NCBI GenBank assembly: GCA_964019425.1
Contig: OZ025802.1
Coordinates: 806,001 to 870,000, forward strand
Direction of reading: 5' to 3'
From: Flectonema sp. DT1601
Taxonomy: Eukaryota; Euglenozoa; Diplonemea; Diplonemida; Diplonemidae
DNA: 64,000 nucleotides
Below are positions 21,138-32,984 of this stretch, in pieces. The notes beneath the pieces were generated by a model. The model was given only the letters and a program-made list of their open reading frames with translations. It was not told the origin of the DNA and made no database searches. How positions within the stretch are numbered: the stretch's first letter is position 1; every line of letters begins with the position of its first letter. Made by a program: the position numbers and the translations under genes.

Positions 21138-21725
21138 ATTCTTTTTATTTATTTTTTAAAGAAAAAAAAACGGAAAATAGAAATTAGTCAACAAAGTCGA
21201 ACGATAAAAAAAAACAATGATAACATTGTTTATTCTTTTTTTTTATTTTTTTTTTTTAATATTTTTTTTTATTTTGAAAAAAAAACAATCAGTTTAGTGT
21301 CTTGACCAGGACGGAAAATAGAAAGTAATCGACATAGTCGATCGATAAAAAAAACAATGATAACATTGTTTATTCTTTTTTTTGTATTTTTTATATTCTT
21401 TTTTTATTAATTTTGAAAAAAAAAACAATCAGTTTAGCGTCTTGACCAGGACGGAAAATAGAAAGTGATCGACATAGTCGATCGATAAAAAAACAATGAT
21501 AACATTGTTTATTCTTTTTTTTTTTTTTTAAATTCTTTTTATTTATTTTTTTTTTTTTTTTAAAGAAAAAAATGGAAAATAGAAATTAGTCGACAAAGTC
21601 GAACGATAAAAAAAACAATGATAACATTGTTTATTCTATTTTTTTATTTTTTTTTTTTCTATTCATTTTTATTGATTTTGAAGAAAAAAAAAAAACAATC
21701 AGTTTAGCGTCTTGACCAGGACTCT
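21136..21725 (+). repeat. Satellite S array, forward orientation
   Basis: About four and a half monomers with CGACATAGTCGATCG or CGACAAAGTCGAACG and ACAATGATAACATTGT. The right half matches 28690-29067 almost base for base, including an unusual TTTATTGATTTTGAAG variant. It therefore belongs to a duplicated block and not to random satellite. Confidence 0.85.
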
Positions 21726-21809
21726 CGTCGTACTCTGCAGTTCTCACGGGATCTATGATTCTCCTGTCTCATCACTTCTCCTGTTCCAATCATTCCAGTC
21801 TTCATAGGA
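21721..21809 (+). repeat. Fragment of the 29.07-29.50 kb element
   Basis: Matches the right end of 29068-29496 (GTACTCTGCAGTTCTCACGG onward) with an internal deletion relative to that copy. Non-coding. Confidence 0.7.
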
Positions 21810-22337
21810 ACCCAGGGTGTAAACAAATTTCTGCAATGTAGCTGCTAAGCTACATTGCAGAAATCTATTTTCCGTCCTGATCGAGACGCTAAACTGATTG
21901 TTTCCTTTTTTTAAATAATAAATAAGAAAAAAAAAAAAAAAAAAAAGAGCATCTCCCTGCTATCCCTCATATCCCCACAATAATATTATACCTTTTCATT
22001 TTCTCTTTCCTTTTCTGGTCTTTTTTTTTTCTTTTTTTTCCTTTTTCATACAACGTTTTTTATTTATATATATGAGGCGGTGCAGAAACCCCCCCCCCAA
22101 TTTTTACCAGGCTATTCTGTGGGCACCTAATACCCAATCCGAGCTCACCACCCCACGAAAATACTATCCAAAAAACTAAAATCCGGTACTGGGGCATCCT
22201 CTAACTGCTCACCAGTTTCAAAATTCTATATTTTTTGACTGTTTCTGGTACTTTTGCCTTGTGTCTCTGTTGGTTGCCCTCAAAATACTCAAAAACCAGC
22301 TTAGCAGCTACATTGCAGAAATTTGTTTACACCCTGG
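21810..22337. repeat. Inverted composite: element end, hairpin, B (reversed), element body
   Basis: Begins with CCAGGGTGTAAACAAATTTC, folds at once into a 16-bp perfect hairpin (ATTTCTGCAATGTAGC around TGCTAA), passes through satellite remnants and reversed module B (21904-22071), and then a 265-bp element (22073-22337) ending with the complement of the same CCAGGGTGTAAAC. The element body equals the reverse complement of 29497-29760. A fold-back rearrangement seems likely. Confidence 0.7.
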
Positions 22338-22532
22338 GTTTCGATAAAGTGGGAAGTAACGGACTGGGAGCTTTTGGCTCCTGCCCTATTCCCGATGTAA
22401 ACTTTCTTTTTATTTTTATTTTTTTTTAACAGGCCCAAAGGGCGACAATGATGGTTGCTGACCAAGGAATAATATTCAAATGAATTTTCGTTTCAAAGAA
22501 ACGAACAGAATTAAGAGAGAGGCAGAGAAAAA

Positions 22533-22563
<31 letters not shown>

Positions 22564-22621
22564 GAAAAAAATGAAGAGGAAATAATCAAACATGAAAAAA
22601 AAAAAAAAAAAAAAATATATA
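22338..22621 (+). repeat. Module A, copy 2
   Basis: Same block as at 17544, lacking its first bases because it abuts CCCTGGG of the preceding element. Followed by a TIR element at its ATATAT end. Confidence 0.9.
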
Positions 22622-23400
22622 TCAGTCATTCCTTTTTTTTGCGAACAAATTTTAGACATTGAAAAAGATTTTCAAAAAAAAATTGTAAAATTTTCGATCG
22701 AAGCGGCATTTTAATGCGCTGCATCATTGGGTTCATTTCCGTCCGAAATCGGGAGGTTGGCATCACATACTTGTCACCCGAATTGAGAAAGGAGATTTTG
22801 TGGTTTACTAAATCAGCTCAGCCGTGGACAAGTACCAAAACTAAAAATTAATCGAAGGGTCTAATTTTACACTGCCGGTCCAGCGGGATCCAGAGAAAAA
22901 ATAATCGAGCAAAAATATATTAAAGAGTACTAAGCATGTGCCGGTGAGGCAGATTGTTACTACCTGTCTTTTTGGACCTACTTTGATACTTAATGATCAT
23001 TATCACCACCACAGATGCAACATTTTCCTTACATAATTGCTACTAGGGTTGATTTGTTAGTAAAAAGGTGCATATCTCTTGAGTGCGGGAGAAGGGGGAA
23101 AAAATAGTGAAAAAAAAAAAATTAGGGGTGTTTTTTACTCAGATTTTCTCGATCTTTCCATTCCAGGTCTGGGATTAATATTTATCATTGAGTAGTACCA
23201 AGGAAATTTTGCAAAGAGACGTTTATCTCTTTTTAGCAGCACTTACCATGTTTAAAAGTATATCCCTATGCCTAATTTTACAGATCGCACCCTCCCCGAT
23301 TCCAAAAAATAAAAAATCGAGCAAAAGTAACATATCGTGTAACCTTGCTCAGGCGGTGAGAAAATGGTGTTTTTTGTTCGCAAAAAAAAGGAATGACTGA
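22622..23400. mobile_element. 779-bp non-autonomous TIR element
   Basis: Ends TCAGTCATTCCTTTTTTTTG and its complement, flanked by TA (22620-22621 and 23401-23402). The first 11 bp differ by one base from the 1.87-kb element's TTAGTCATTCC, so they are relatives. The interior is unique-looking and has no frame with a recognisable domain. It fills the A-B joint exactly. Confidence 0.75.
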
Positions 23401-23569
23401 TATATAAATAAAAAACGTTGTATGAAAAAGGAAAAAAAAGAAAAAAAAAAAGACCAGAAAAGGAAAGAGAAAATGAAAAGGTATAATATTATTGTGGGGA
23501 TATGAGGGATAGCAGGGAGATGCTCTTTTTTTTTTTTTTTTTTTTTCTTATTTATTATTTAAAAAAAGG
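23401..23569 (+). repeat. Module B, copy after the 779-bp element
   Basis: B starts TATATAAATAAAAAACGTTG, then GTATGAAAAAGG, A/G-rich sequence, AATATTATTGTGGGGATATG and AGCAGGGAGATGCTC, and ends in a long T run and TTATTTAAAAAAAGG before satellite. Confidence 0.88.
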
Positions 23570-23666
23570 AAACAATCAGTTTAGCGTCTCGATCAGGACG
23601 GAAAATAGAAATTAATCGACATAGTCGATCGATAGAAAAAAAAACAATGATAACATTGTTTATTCA

Positions 23667-23699
<33 letters not shown>

Positions 23700-23937
23700 T
23701 TTTTAATTATTTTAAAGAAAAAACAATCAGTTTAGCGTCTTGACCAGGACGGAAAATAGTAAGTAATCGACATAGTCGATCGATAAAAAAAAACAATGAT
23801 AACATTGTTTATTCCTTTTTTTTTTTTTTTTATTCTTTTTATTTATTTTTAAAGAAAAAACAATCAGTTTAGCGTCCTGACCAGGACGGAAAATAGAAAG
23901 TAATCGACATAGTCGATCGATAAAAAAAACAATGATA
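23570..23937 (+). repeat. Satellite S array, forward
   Basis: Three monomers. The second carries the variant AAAATAGTAAGTAATCG (about 23755), which recurs in the same position after B at 30118 and 33776. Confidence 0.85.
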
Positions 23938-24500
23938 ATCACCATGGTGTCCAACTAAATTAAAGGACAAGTCTGGGATAATCCCTGCCAGAGGGGCGAG
24001 TATTCTACCATGGTTGAAATACTCTGGCAACTGATCTTCAATTTTATGTTGTTTGTTAGCTGCTGGTGTATCTTGATTATGTGTTGATACTTGCATTTTT
24101 TTATTTGTAATCTTCTATTACAATTCTCTTTCTGTTCTGGTCTGTTACTTCATTTGTCTTGTTTAACTTCAGTTATATCCATTTTACTTTTTATTGTTTC
24201 CCATCTACTTTTTATTTTCTATTAGTTCTGGTCAGAAACTCCTGGGCAGCAAGAAGGAAAGCAGTTTAGTACTTCTGGGTGTTTGGCATCACCCCCCATA
24301 GTGAGCAAGTACAACAGGTAGCATTGGTAGTCTGTTGATCCTGAGTGATCCCAGCTACAGTTTTGTTTTTCTTTCTTTTTTTTAGAAGAAGATCAGGACA
24401 TCCAAGCACTGCTGGATAGTTGCTGAATGCAGGGCCTGCCTGTGACATTATAATAACAGGCTAAGTCATTTGTAGTTCATAGTTTACCTTTGATTTTATT
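23938..24500 (+). repeat. Q fragment inside satellite
   Basis: About 560 bp matching the second half of the Q block of the 1.386-kb repeat, from CCATGGTGTCCAACTAAATT to TTACCTTTGATTTTAT, with a small internal deletion. The frames here are the same non-genic frames seen in Q. It lies exactly where satellite orientation flips from forward to reverse. Confidence 0.85.
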
Positions 24501-27083
24501 GTTTTTTCTTTAAAAAATAAATAAAAAGAATTTAAAATAAAAAAAAAGAATAAACAATGTTATCATTGTGTTTTTTTTTTATCGATCGACTATGTCGATC
24601 ACTTTCTATTTTCCGTCCTGGTCAAGACGCTAAACTGATTGTTTTTTTTTTATAAATAAAAAGAAATAAAAAAAAAAAAAAAAGAATAAACAATGTTATC
24701 ATTGTTTTTTTATCGTTCGACTTTGTCGACTAATTTCTATTTTCCGTTTTTTTTCCTTTAAAAAATAAATAAAAAGAATTTAAAAAAAAAGAATAAACAA
24801 TGTTATCATTGTTTTCTTATCGATCGACTATGTCGATTACTTTCTATTTTCCGTCCTGGTCAAGACGCTAAACTGATTGTTTTTTTTTTCAAAATTAATA
24901 AAAAAGAATAAAAAAGAAAAAAAATAAAAAAAAGAATAAACAATGTTATCATTGTTTTTTTTTATCGTTCGACTTTGTCGACTAATTTCTATTTTCCGTC
25001 CTGGTCAAGACGCTAAATTGATTGTTTTTTTTTTTTCAAAATTAATAAAAAAGAATATAAAAAAAAAAATAAAAAAAAGAATAAACAATGTTATCATTGT
25101 TTTTTTTTTTATCGGACTAATTTCTATTTTCCGTTTCTTTTCTTTAAAAAATAAATAAAAAGAATTTAAAATAAAAAAAAAGAATAAACAATGTTATCAT
25201 TGTTTTTTTTATCGTTCGACTTTGTCGACTAATTTCTATTTTCAGCTTTTTTCTTTAAAAAATAAATAAAAAGATTTTAAAATAAAAAAAAAGAATAAAC
25301 AATGTTATCATTGTTTTTTTTATCGATCGACTATGTCGATTACTTTCTATTTTCCGTCCTGGTCAAGACGCTAAACTGATTGTTTTTTTTTTTTTTTTTC
25401 AAAATTAATAAAAAAGAATATAAAAAAAAAAATAAAAAAAGAATAAACAATGTTATCATTGTTTTTTTTTATCGTTCGACTTTGTCGACTAATTTCTATT
25501 TTCAGTTTTTTTTCTTTAAAAAAATAAATAAAAAGAATTTAAAATAAAAAAAAAAGAATAAACAATGTTATCATTGTTTTCTTATCGATCGACCATGTCG
25601 ATTACTTTCTATTTTCCGTCCTGGTCAAGACGCTAAACTGATTGTTTTTTTTTTTCAAAATTAATAAAAAAGAATAAAAAAAAAAAAAATAAAAAAAAGA
25701 ATAAACAATGTTATCATTGTTTTTTTTCATCGTTCGACTTTGTCGACTAATTTCTATTTTCCTTTTTTTTTCTTTAAAAAATAAATAAAAAGAATTTAAA
25801 ATAAAAAAAAAGAATAAACAATGTTATCATTGTTTTTTTATCGATCGACTATGTCGATCACTTTCTATTTTCCGTCCTGGTCAAGACGCTAAACTGATTG
25901 TTTTTTTTTTCAAAATTAATAAAAAAGAATTTAAAAAAAAGAAAAAAAAAAGAATAAACAATGTTATCATTTTTTTTTTTTATCGTTCGACTTTGTTGAC
26001 TAATTTCTATTTTCCGTTTTTTTTTCTTTTTAAAAAATAAATAAAAAGAATTTAAAAAAAAAAAAAAAAAAGAATAAACAATGTTATCATTGTTTTTTTA
26101 CCGTTCGACTTTGTTGACTAATTTCTATTTTCCGTTTTTTTTTCTTTTTAAAAAATAAATAAAAAGAATTTAAAAAAAAAAAAAAAAAAAGAATAAACAA
26201 TGTTATCATTGTTTTTTTTATCGATCGACTATGTCGATTACTTTCTATTTTCCGTCCTGGTCAAGACGCTAAACTGATTGTTTTTTTTTTTTTTTCAAAA
26301 TTAATAAAAAAGAATATAAAAAAAATACAAAAAAAGAATAAACAATGTTATCATTGTTTTTTTTTTATCGTTCGACTTTGTCGACTAATTTCTATTTTCC
26401 GTTTTTTTTTCTTTAAAAAATAAATAAAAAGAATTTAAAATAAAAAAAAAGAATAAACAATATTATCATTGTTTTCTTATCGATCGACTATGTCGATCGC
26501 TTTCTATTTTCCGTCCTGGTCAAGACGCTAAACTGATTGTTTTTTTTTTCAAAATTAATTAAAAAAAAAATATAAAAAAAATAAAAAAAAAGAATAAACA
26601 ATGTTATCATTGTTTTTTTACCGTTCGACTTTGTCGACTAATTTCTACTTTCCGTTTTTTTTTCTTTAAAAAATAAATAAAAAGAATTAAAAAAAAAAAA
26701 AAAAAGATTAAACAATGTTATCATTGTTTTTTTTATCGATCGACTATGTCGATTACTTTCTATTTTCCGTCCTGGTCAAGACGCTAAACTGATTGTTTTT
26801 TTTTTCAAAATTAATAAAAAAGAATATAAAAAAAAAACAAAAAAAAAAAGAATAAACAATGCTATCATTGTTTTTTTTTTTTATCGTTCGACTTTGTCGA
26901 CTAATTTTTATTTTCCGTTTTTTTTTCTTTAAAAAATAAATAATAAGAATTTAAAAAAAAAAAAAAAAAAGAATAAACAATGTTATCATTGTTTTTTTAT
27001 CGATCGACTATGTCGATCACTTTCTATTTTCCGTCCTGGTCAAGACGCTAAACTGATTGTTTTTTCTTTAAAATAATTAAAAG

Positions 27084-27117
<34 letters not shown>

Positions 27118-27212
27118 AATAAACAATGTTATCATTGTTTTTTTTTCTATCGATCGACTATGTCGATTAATTTCTATTTTCCGTCCCGATCGAGACGCTA
27201 AACTGATTGTTT
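24500..27212 (-). repeat. Satellite S array, reverse, about 2.7 kb
   Basis: About 20 monomers alternating between two types. One carries GTCCTGGTCAAGACGCTAAA plus CGATCGACTATGTCG; the other lacks the GTCCTGG block and carries TTCGACTTTGTCGAC. Each has CAATGTTATCATTG. The open frames here (Lys/Asn or Phe/Leu rich) are satellite translations, not genes. Confidence 0.9.
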
Positions 27213-27441
27213 CCTTTTTTTTAAATAATAAATAAAAAAAAAAAAAAAAAAAAAAGAGCATCTCCCTGCTATCCTCATATCCCCACAATAATATTATACC
27301 TTTTCATTTTCTCTTTCCTTTTCTGGTCTTTTTTTTTTCTTTTTTTTCCTCTTTCATACAACGTTTTTTATTTATATTTTATTTTTTTTTTTTATTTTTT
27401 TCATGTTTGATTATTTCCTCTTCATATTTTTTTTTTTTTTT

Positions 27442-27474
<33 letters not shown>

Positions 27475-27663
27475 TCTCTGCCTCTCTCTTAATTCTGTTC
27501 GTTTCTTTGAAACGAAAATTCATTTGAATATTATTCCTTGGTCAGCAACAGTCATTGTCGCCCTCTGGGCCTGTTAAAAAAAAAAAAATAAAAAGAAAGT
27601 TTACATCGGGAATAGGGCAGGAGCCAAAAGCTCCCAGTCCGTTACTTCCCACTCTATCGAATT
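27213..27663 (-). repeat. B-A module pair with an empty joint (reverse)
   Basis: B (27213-27376) and A (27377-27663) in reverse orientation, joined by TTTATTTATATTTTATTTTT with nothing inserted. With the copies at 44450, 54800 and 59038 it gives the pre-insertion state of the joint. Confidence 0.88.
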
Positions 27664-27938
27664 CACTTCACACAGGGTACTATGAACGATGAGAGATCCA
27701 GTGGGATCACTCAGGGTCTAGTAGAGACCACCAATGTTGTGCGTTGATAGGCAAGGTGACCAACCTTGACATTCTTTCTTTTCTCTCCTGTTGTGACAAA
27801 CACAAAATACACACACAGCTTACAGTGTGTTCTTTGTGTATGTTTTCTTCAGGTGTGAGTAGTTTTTTTGTTCTTGCTCTTCAGGGAGGGCCTTAGCCAA
27901 AAGCTAACAGTCCAAATCTCACCTGGAAATTCAACTCT
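27664..27938 (+). repeat. Solo P block
   Basis: One copy of P from the 1.386-kb repeat, with no Q on either side. It begins ACTTCACACAGGGTAC next to module A and ends AATTCAACTC next to satellite. It marks a second flip of satellite orientation (reverse to forward). Confidence 0.85.
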
Positions 27939-29067
27939 CTTGTTTATTCTTTTTTTTTTTTTAATTTAATTCTTTTTATTTATTTTTAAAAAGAAAAAAA
28001 ATGGAAAATAGAAATTAGTCAACAAAGTCGAACGATAAAAAAAACAATGATAACATTGTTTATTCTTTTTTTTTTTTTTTTTTTTTTTATATTCTTTTTT
28101 ATTAATTTTGAAAAAAAAACAATCAGTTTAGCGTCTTGACCAGGACGGAAAATAGAAAGTGATCGACATAGTCGATCGATAAAAAAAACAATGATAACAT
28201 TGTTTATTCTTTTTTTTTTTTATTTTAAATTCTTTTTATTTATTTTTTAAAGAAAAAAAACGGAAAATAGAAATTAGTCGACAAAGTCGAACGATAAAAA
28301 AAAACAATGATAACATTGTTTATTCTTTTTTTTGTATTTTTTTATATTCTTTTTTATTAATTTTGAAAAAAAAACAATCAGTTTAGCGTCTTGACCAGGA
28401 CGGAAAATAGAAAGTAATCGACATAGTCGATCGATAAAAAAAACAATGATAACATTGTTTATTCTTTTTTTTTTTATTTTAAATTCTTTTTATTTATTTT
28501 TTAAAGAAAAAAAACGGAAAATAGAAATTAGTCGACAAAGTCGAACGATAAAAAAAAACAATGATAACATTGTTTATTCTTTTTTTTGTATTTTTTTATA
28601 TTCTTTTTTATTAATTTTGAAAAAAAAACAATCAGTTTAGCGTCTTGACCAGGACGGAAAATAGAAAGTAATCGACATAGTCGATCGATAAAAAAAACAA
28701 TGATAACATTGTTTATTCTTTTTTTTGTATTTTTTATATTCTTTTTTTATTAATTTTGAAAAAAAAAACAATCAGTTTAGCGTCTTGACCAGGACGGAAA
28801 ATAGAAAGTGATCGACATAGTCGATCGATAAAAAAACAATGATAACATTGTTTATTCTTTTTTTTTTTTTTTAAATTCTTTTTATTTATTTTTTTTTTTT
28901 TTTTAAAGAAAAAAATGGAAAATAGAAATTAGTCGACAAAGTCGAACGATAAAAAAAACAATGATAACATTGTTTATTCTATTTTTTTATTTTTTTTTTT
29001 TCTATTCATTTTTATTGATTTTGAAGAAAAAAAAAAAACAATCAGTTTAGCGTCTTGACCAGGACTC
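27939..29067 (+). repeat. Satellite S array, forward
   Basis: Alternating long and short monomers. The right part duplicates 21335-21725. It ends at GACCAGGACTCTC, where the next element begins. Confidence 0.88.
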
Positions 29068-29496
29068 TCTCCTTTTTTTGATACTTGGAGGAGTTTTATA
29101 TTATGGTACCACTAGTGGTTACCAGTTCTTATTGAACCTGATTTTTCATGTCAGGTGTTACAACTGACAGGCAACCACTGACTCCACCTTCTTGTCCCTA
29201 TTCTTCCACAATTCCTTTCCTACTACTATCCCAGTCTTATTCACTTCTGCTATCCCCAGCCACTGGAACATAGAGCTTGTAGCAGCGTCCTCAAGCGGCT
29301 ATAGATTCTAGAAAAACTCCAGTAATCCTGAGGGTGTACTTATTGTGAACAGCATGCTCACATTGCTCAATCATCACTGCCAGCAAGGGTGACTCAGAAT
29401 CACCACCCGATATCGTACTCTGCAGTTCTCACGGGATCTATGATTCTCCTGTCTCATCACTTCTCCTGTTCCTATCATTCCAGTCTTCATAGGAAG
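29068..29496. repeat. Unclassified non-coding element piece
   Basis: Moderate-GC sequence unlike its satellite surroundings, with no domain in any frame. Its last 80 bases recur at 21721. It joins at GGAAGCCAGGG to the element at 29497. Probably a decayed transposon segment. Confidence 0.45.
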
Positions 29497-29760
29497 CCAG
29501 GGTGTAAACAAATTTCTGCAATGTAGCTGCTAAGCTGGTTTTTGAGTATTTTGAGGGCAACCAACAGAGACACAAGGCAAAAGTACCAGAAACAGTCAAA
29601 AAATATAGAATTTTGAAACCGGTGAGCAGTTAGAGGATGCCCCAGTACCGGATTTGAGTTTTTTGGATAGTATTTTCGTGGGGTGGTGAGCTCGGATTGG
29701 GTATTAGGTGCCCACAGAATAGCCTGGTAAAAATTGGGGGGGGGGTTTCTGCACCGCCTC
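29497..29760 (-). mobile_element. 264-bp element at an A-B joint (B side)
   Basis: From CCAGGGTGTAAACAAATTTC to GGTTTCTGCACCGCCTCA, followed at once by TATATATAAATAAAAAACG, the start of module B. Reverse complement of 22073-22337. A run of G near 29736-29746 stands out. The outer TGAGGCGGTGC resembles the TGAGGATGTGCC end of the element at 19698, so it may be its non-autonomous relative. Confidence 0.6.
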
Positions 29761-29930
29761 ATATATATAAATAAAAAACGTTGTATGAAAAAGGAAAAAA
29801 AAGAAAAAAAAAAGACCAGAAAAGGAAAGAGAAAATGAAAAGGTATAATATTATTGTGGGGATATGAGGGATAGCAGGGAGATGCTCTTTTTTTTTTTTT
29901 TTTTTTTCTTATTTATTATTTAAAAAAAGG
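29761..29930 (+). repeat. Module B
   Basis: Same as 23401-23569, with only homopolymer length differences. Confidence 0.88.
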
Positions 29931-30031
29931 AAACAATCAGTTTAGCGTCTCGATCAGGACGGAAAATAGAAATTAATCGACATAGTCGATCGATAGAAAA
30001 AAAAACAATGATAACATTGTTTATTTATTTA

Positions 30032-30063
<32 letters not shown>

Positions 30064-30549
30064 TTTTTAATTATTTTAAAGAAAAAACAATCAGTTTAGC
30101 GTCTTGACCAGGACGGAAAATAGTAAGTAATCGACATAGTCGATCGATAAAAAAAAACAATGATAACATTGTTTATTCCTTTTTTTTTTTTTTTTATTCT
30201 TTTTTTTTTTTTTTAAAGAAAAAACAATCAGTTTAGCGTCCTGACCAGGACGGAAAATAGAAAGTAATCGACATAGTCGATCGATAAAAAAAACAATGAT
30301 AACATTGTTTATTCTTTTTTTTTTTTTAATTTAATTCTTTTTATTTATTTTTAAAAAGAAAAAAAATGGAAAATAGAAATTAGTCAACAAAGTCGAACGA
30401 TAAAAAAAACAATGATAACATTGTTTATTCTTTTTTTTTTTTTTTTTTATATTCTTTTTTATTAATTTTGAAAAAAAAACAATCAGTTTAGCGTCTTGAC
30501 CAGGACGGAAAATAGAAAGTAATCGACATAGTCGATCGATAAAAAAAAC
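29931..30549 (+). repeat. Satellite S array, forward
   Basis: Begins with the same monomer series as 23570, including AAAATAGTAAGTAATCG at about 30118. It ends inside a monomer where module A starts (AAAAAAAC then GAATTTCG). Confidence 0.88.
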
Positions 30550-30833
30550 GAATTTCGATAAAGTGGGAAGTAACGGACTGGGAGCTTTTGGCTCCTGCCC
30601 TATTCCCGATGTAAACTTTCTTTTTATTTTTATTTTTTTTTAACAGGCCCAAAGGGCGACAATGATGGTTGCTGACCAAGGAATAATATTCAAATGAATT
30701 TTCGTTTCAAAGAAACGAACAGAATCAAGAGAGAGGCAGAGAAAAAAAAAAAAAAAGAAAGAAAAGAAAAGAAGAAAAAAAATGAAGAGGAAATAATCAA
30801 ACATGAAAAAAAAAAAAAAAAAAAAAATATATA
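30550..30833 (+). repeat. Module A
   Basis: Copy of A with the usual start, hairpin, TTAACAGG tract and dyad. It ends ATATATA, directly followed by the CTGTAAT end of a pogo-like relic. Confidence 0.9.
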
Positions 30834-32500
30834 CTGTAATTATAAATATCACGGTGTATAAAAAATTTGGAGTATAACAACTTTGGATATAAAAAAGATG
30901 GTGGATTCTCGGAAAAAAAACTTGGTGGATTTTTATAAAAAAGTATGAAAGTACACATTTTGACTGTAAAATGGTAGTTTTTGGGGATGAAATTTTTCAC
31001 ACTATGCGGAATTTTTTGAAAAAACGGGATCCTTTTGAACCCCTGAAGACGTCGGTAAGCAAGGTGGAGCTGGGTTTGATAAAGAAAGAGGAGCGGGTAA
31101 AAGAGCACAAACGTCTCGCTGCTATGAGAAGTGGTCAAGGGGGGAGTTGCTTAACATTGGTGAGATGGTGAACTCTGCTGCCAATGTGTCAAGGGCGATT
31201 GCATACTTCAACACGGACCATAAGAAGAGATCAACAGTGCAGGCAGGGCAATGAAGCTCTTGGTTGAGGAACAAAAGAGGAAGACAAAGGGAGAACCACT
31301 AGAAGGGCAGGTGAAATCTGGGAGACCAACCATCTTAACCACTGATGAGGAAGCAGGTGCTCGATTTATTGAGAATATCCGTGCCTATAGTGGCTCTGTG
31401 TTTGCTTCTCTTCTCTGGTTTCAAGCACAGGTGATACGCCGGAACGCGTGGATTCCGGTTCCCTACAATCAACATGGACCTACAAGTTCCTGGAACGGAA
31501 GGGTTGGATACCGTCTTGGAACCACTGCGAAAGTAGCGCCTGAAGCAGAACTCCTATCAGCTGGGTCAAGGTTTCTGAGCAATAGTCCCATACTTTATTA
31601 AGAAACGCCAGGAGCTGGGACTCCAATCGGATTACCCTGGTCTCGCAGTATATGCCCAGTTTAGGGGGCAGATAACTGAGGAAGTCCTTCGTCGATTTGA
31701 AGAAGCCAAAATCACGGTTATACTGGTGCAAGGCGGATGGACTTCTCATCTCCGGCCGTCGGATCTAACTGTCATGGCCAACTTCAAAGAAGCATCAAGC
31801 TTTCTTGGTGAGTGGATGACAGAGCAGATGCGCAAGCGGGAGGAAAAGTTGAAAAAATCAAAGCAAAAAGCTGATAGAAACTTTAAAGCGCGCTGCGAAA
31901 GGGAAGGGTCCAAAGGGAGCTCCTGAATCTGAACCCATGTCAAAATGGATGAAGGAGCTCACAAAAACGAAGAACATTCGAGGGCCGCAAATTGGGTGGA
32001 TAGTGACAGCCCTTGATAGTATTATGAAAAATACTATCACGGCTGGTTTTATAAAAGCAGGTATTGTGAATCCTGCAAATCCACTCGTACTCCTGAAGTC
32101 CGTAGTTGTGAACATGAGTTCATGTTTTAATACCGCACCTCATACCTCGGTGTATTACAACGATTGGAGAAGGGAACTCCTTAGTTGTAGTTGGCCTCAT
32201 CTAGACTACTACTTGCTGCTTTTAGGAATTTTGACATCATTCATTAAGACTGTGCAACCAGCTACCAACAACGTTATTTGTGGATATGTTGTCCTGATAT
32301 GTATCTGGAAGCAACTTCAACATTAGTTATCAATCCCCCACCAGGTTGGTACACAAGACCAGCCTGTAGAACTTTAACCAGTTCAAAATGTCGATAATTT
32401 AGTACCAAAGTCAAAAGAAAAAGGTCAAAAAAAAAAGTTTTTTTTTTTCTGGAATCCGAATTTTGCTAAGTGTTTTCTGTGAATGATTGTACTAAAAAAA
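30834..32500 (+). pseudogene. Degenerate pogo/Tigger-like (DDE_1) transposon
   Basis: The left end CTGTAATTATAAATATC follows a TA. Coding remnants in shifting plus-strand frames: EERVKEHKRLAAMRS (31081), a GRPTILTTDEEAGARFIENI region (31320) typical of the DNA-binding to catalytic junction, VILVQGGWTSHLRPSDLTVM (31720) corresponding to the PGG-T-x-LQPxD motif of CENP-B/pogo/Tigger transposases, and IVTALDSIMKNTITAGFIKA (32000), the conserved helix near their C-terminus. At least four frame changes and several stops make it inactive. The right end is not found; sequence after 32500 belongs to another repeat. Confidence 0.65.
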
Positions 32501-32701
32501 CTTTGGATATAATGATCATGTTAACTCAATTTTTTTTTATGTGCAAGAGATACCAACACGCAAGAGATACCAACGCACATACGAGATACCAGCACTTCCG
32601 AGATACCGACACACAAGAGATACCAAGACACTTAAGATACCAGCAAGGACAATGAGAGGTAGAATGAACTCTCCTCCTTGTGTCCGATCCTGATTATTTT
32701 T
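32501..32701. repeat. GAGATACC minisatellite block, inverted copy of the LINE 3' flank
   Basis: Five to six repeats of about 20 bp built on GAGATACCA (32547-32642), framed by GTTAACTC and by CTCCTCCTTGTGTCCGATCC. The whole block is the reverse complement of 37240-37430, which lies beyond the LINE 3' end, so it is a fragment of the LINE-associated unit. Module A follows immediately. Confidence 0.8.
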
Positions 32702-32984
32702 GAATTTCGATAAAGTGGGAAGTAACGGACTGGGAGCTTTTGGCTCCTGCCCTATTCCCGATGTAAACTTTCTTTTTATTTTTATTTTTTTTAACAGGCC
32801 CAAAGGGCGACAATGATGGTTGCTGACCAAGGAATAATATTCAAATGAATTTTCGTTTCAAAGAAACGAACAGAATTAAGAGAGAGGCAGAGGAAAAAAA
32901 AAAAAAAAGAAAGAAAAGAAAAGAAAAAAAAAAATGAAGAGGAAATAATCAAACATGAAAAAAAAAAAAAAAAAAAAATATATA
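32702..32984 (+). repeat. Module A
   Basis: Another full A copy. Its ATATATA end is filled by a 436-bp MITE. Confidence 0.9.

Noticed and set aside
24943-29000. Many Lys/Asn- or Phe/Leu-rich open frames in the satellite arrays
   Set aside because: They are translations of satellite monomers and homopolymers (same peptide recurring in every array, RLCRLISIFRPGQDAK) and have no gene structure.
30971-31171. Separate small gene at the pogo relic
   Set aside because: Consecutive frames from 31030 to 32330 together show pogo/Tigger motifs, so these are pieces of one decayed transposase gene.
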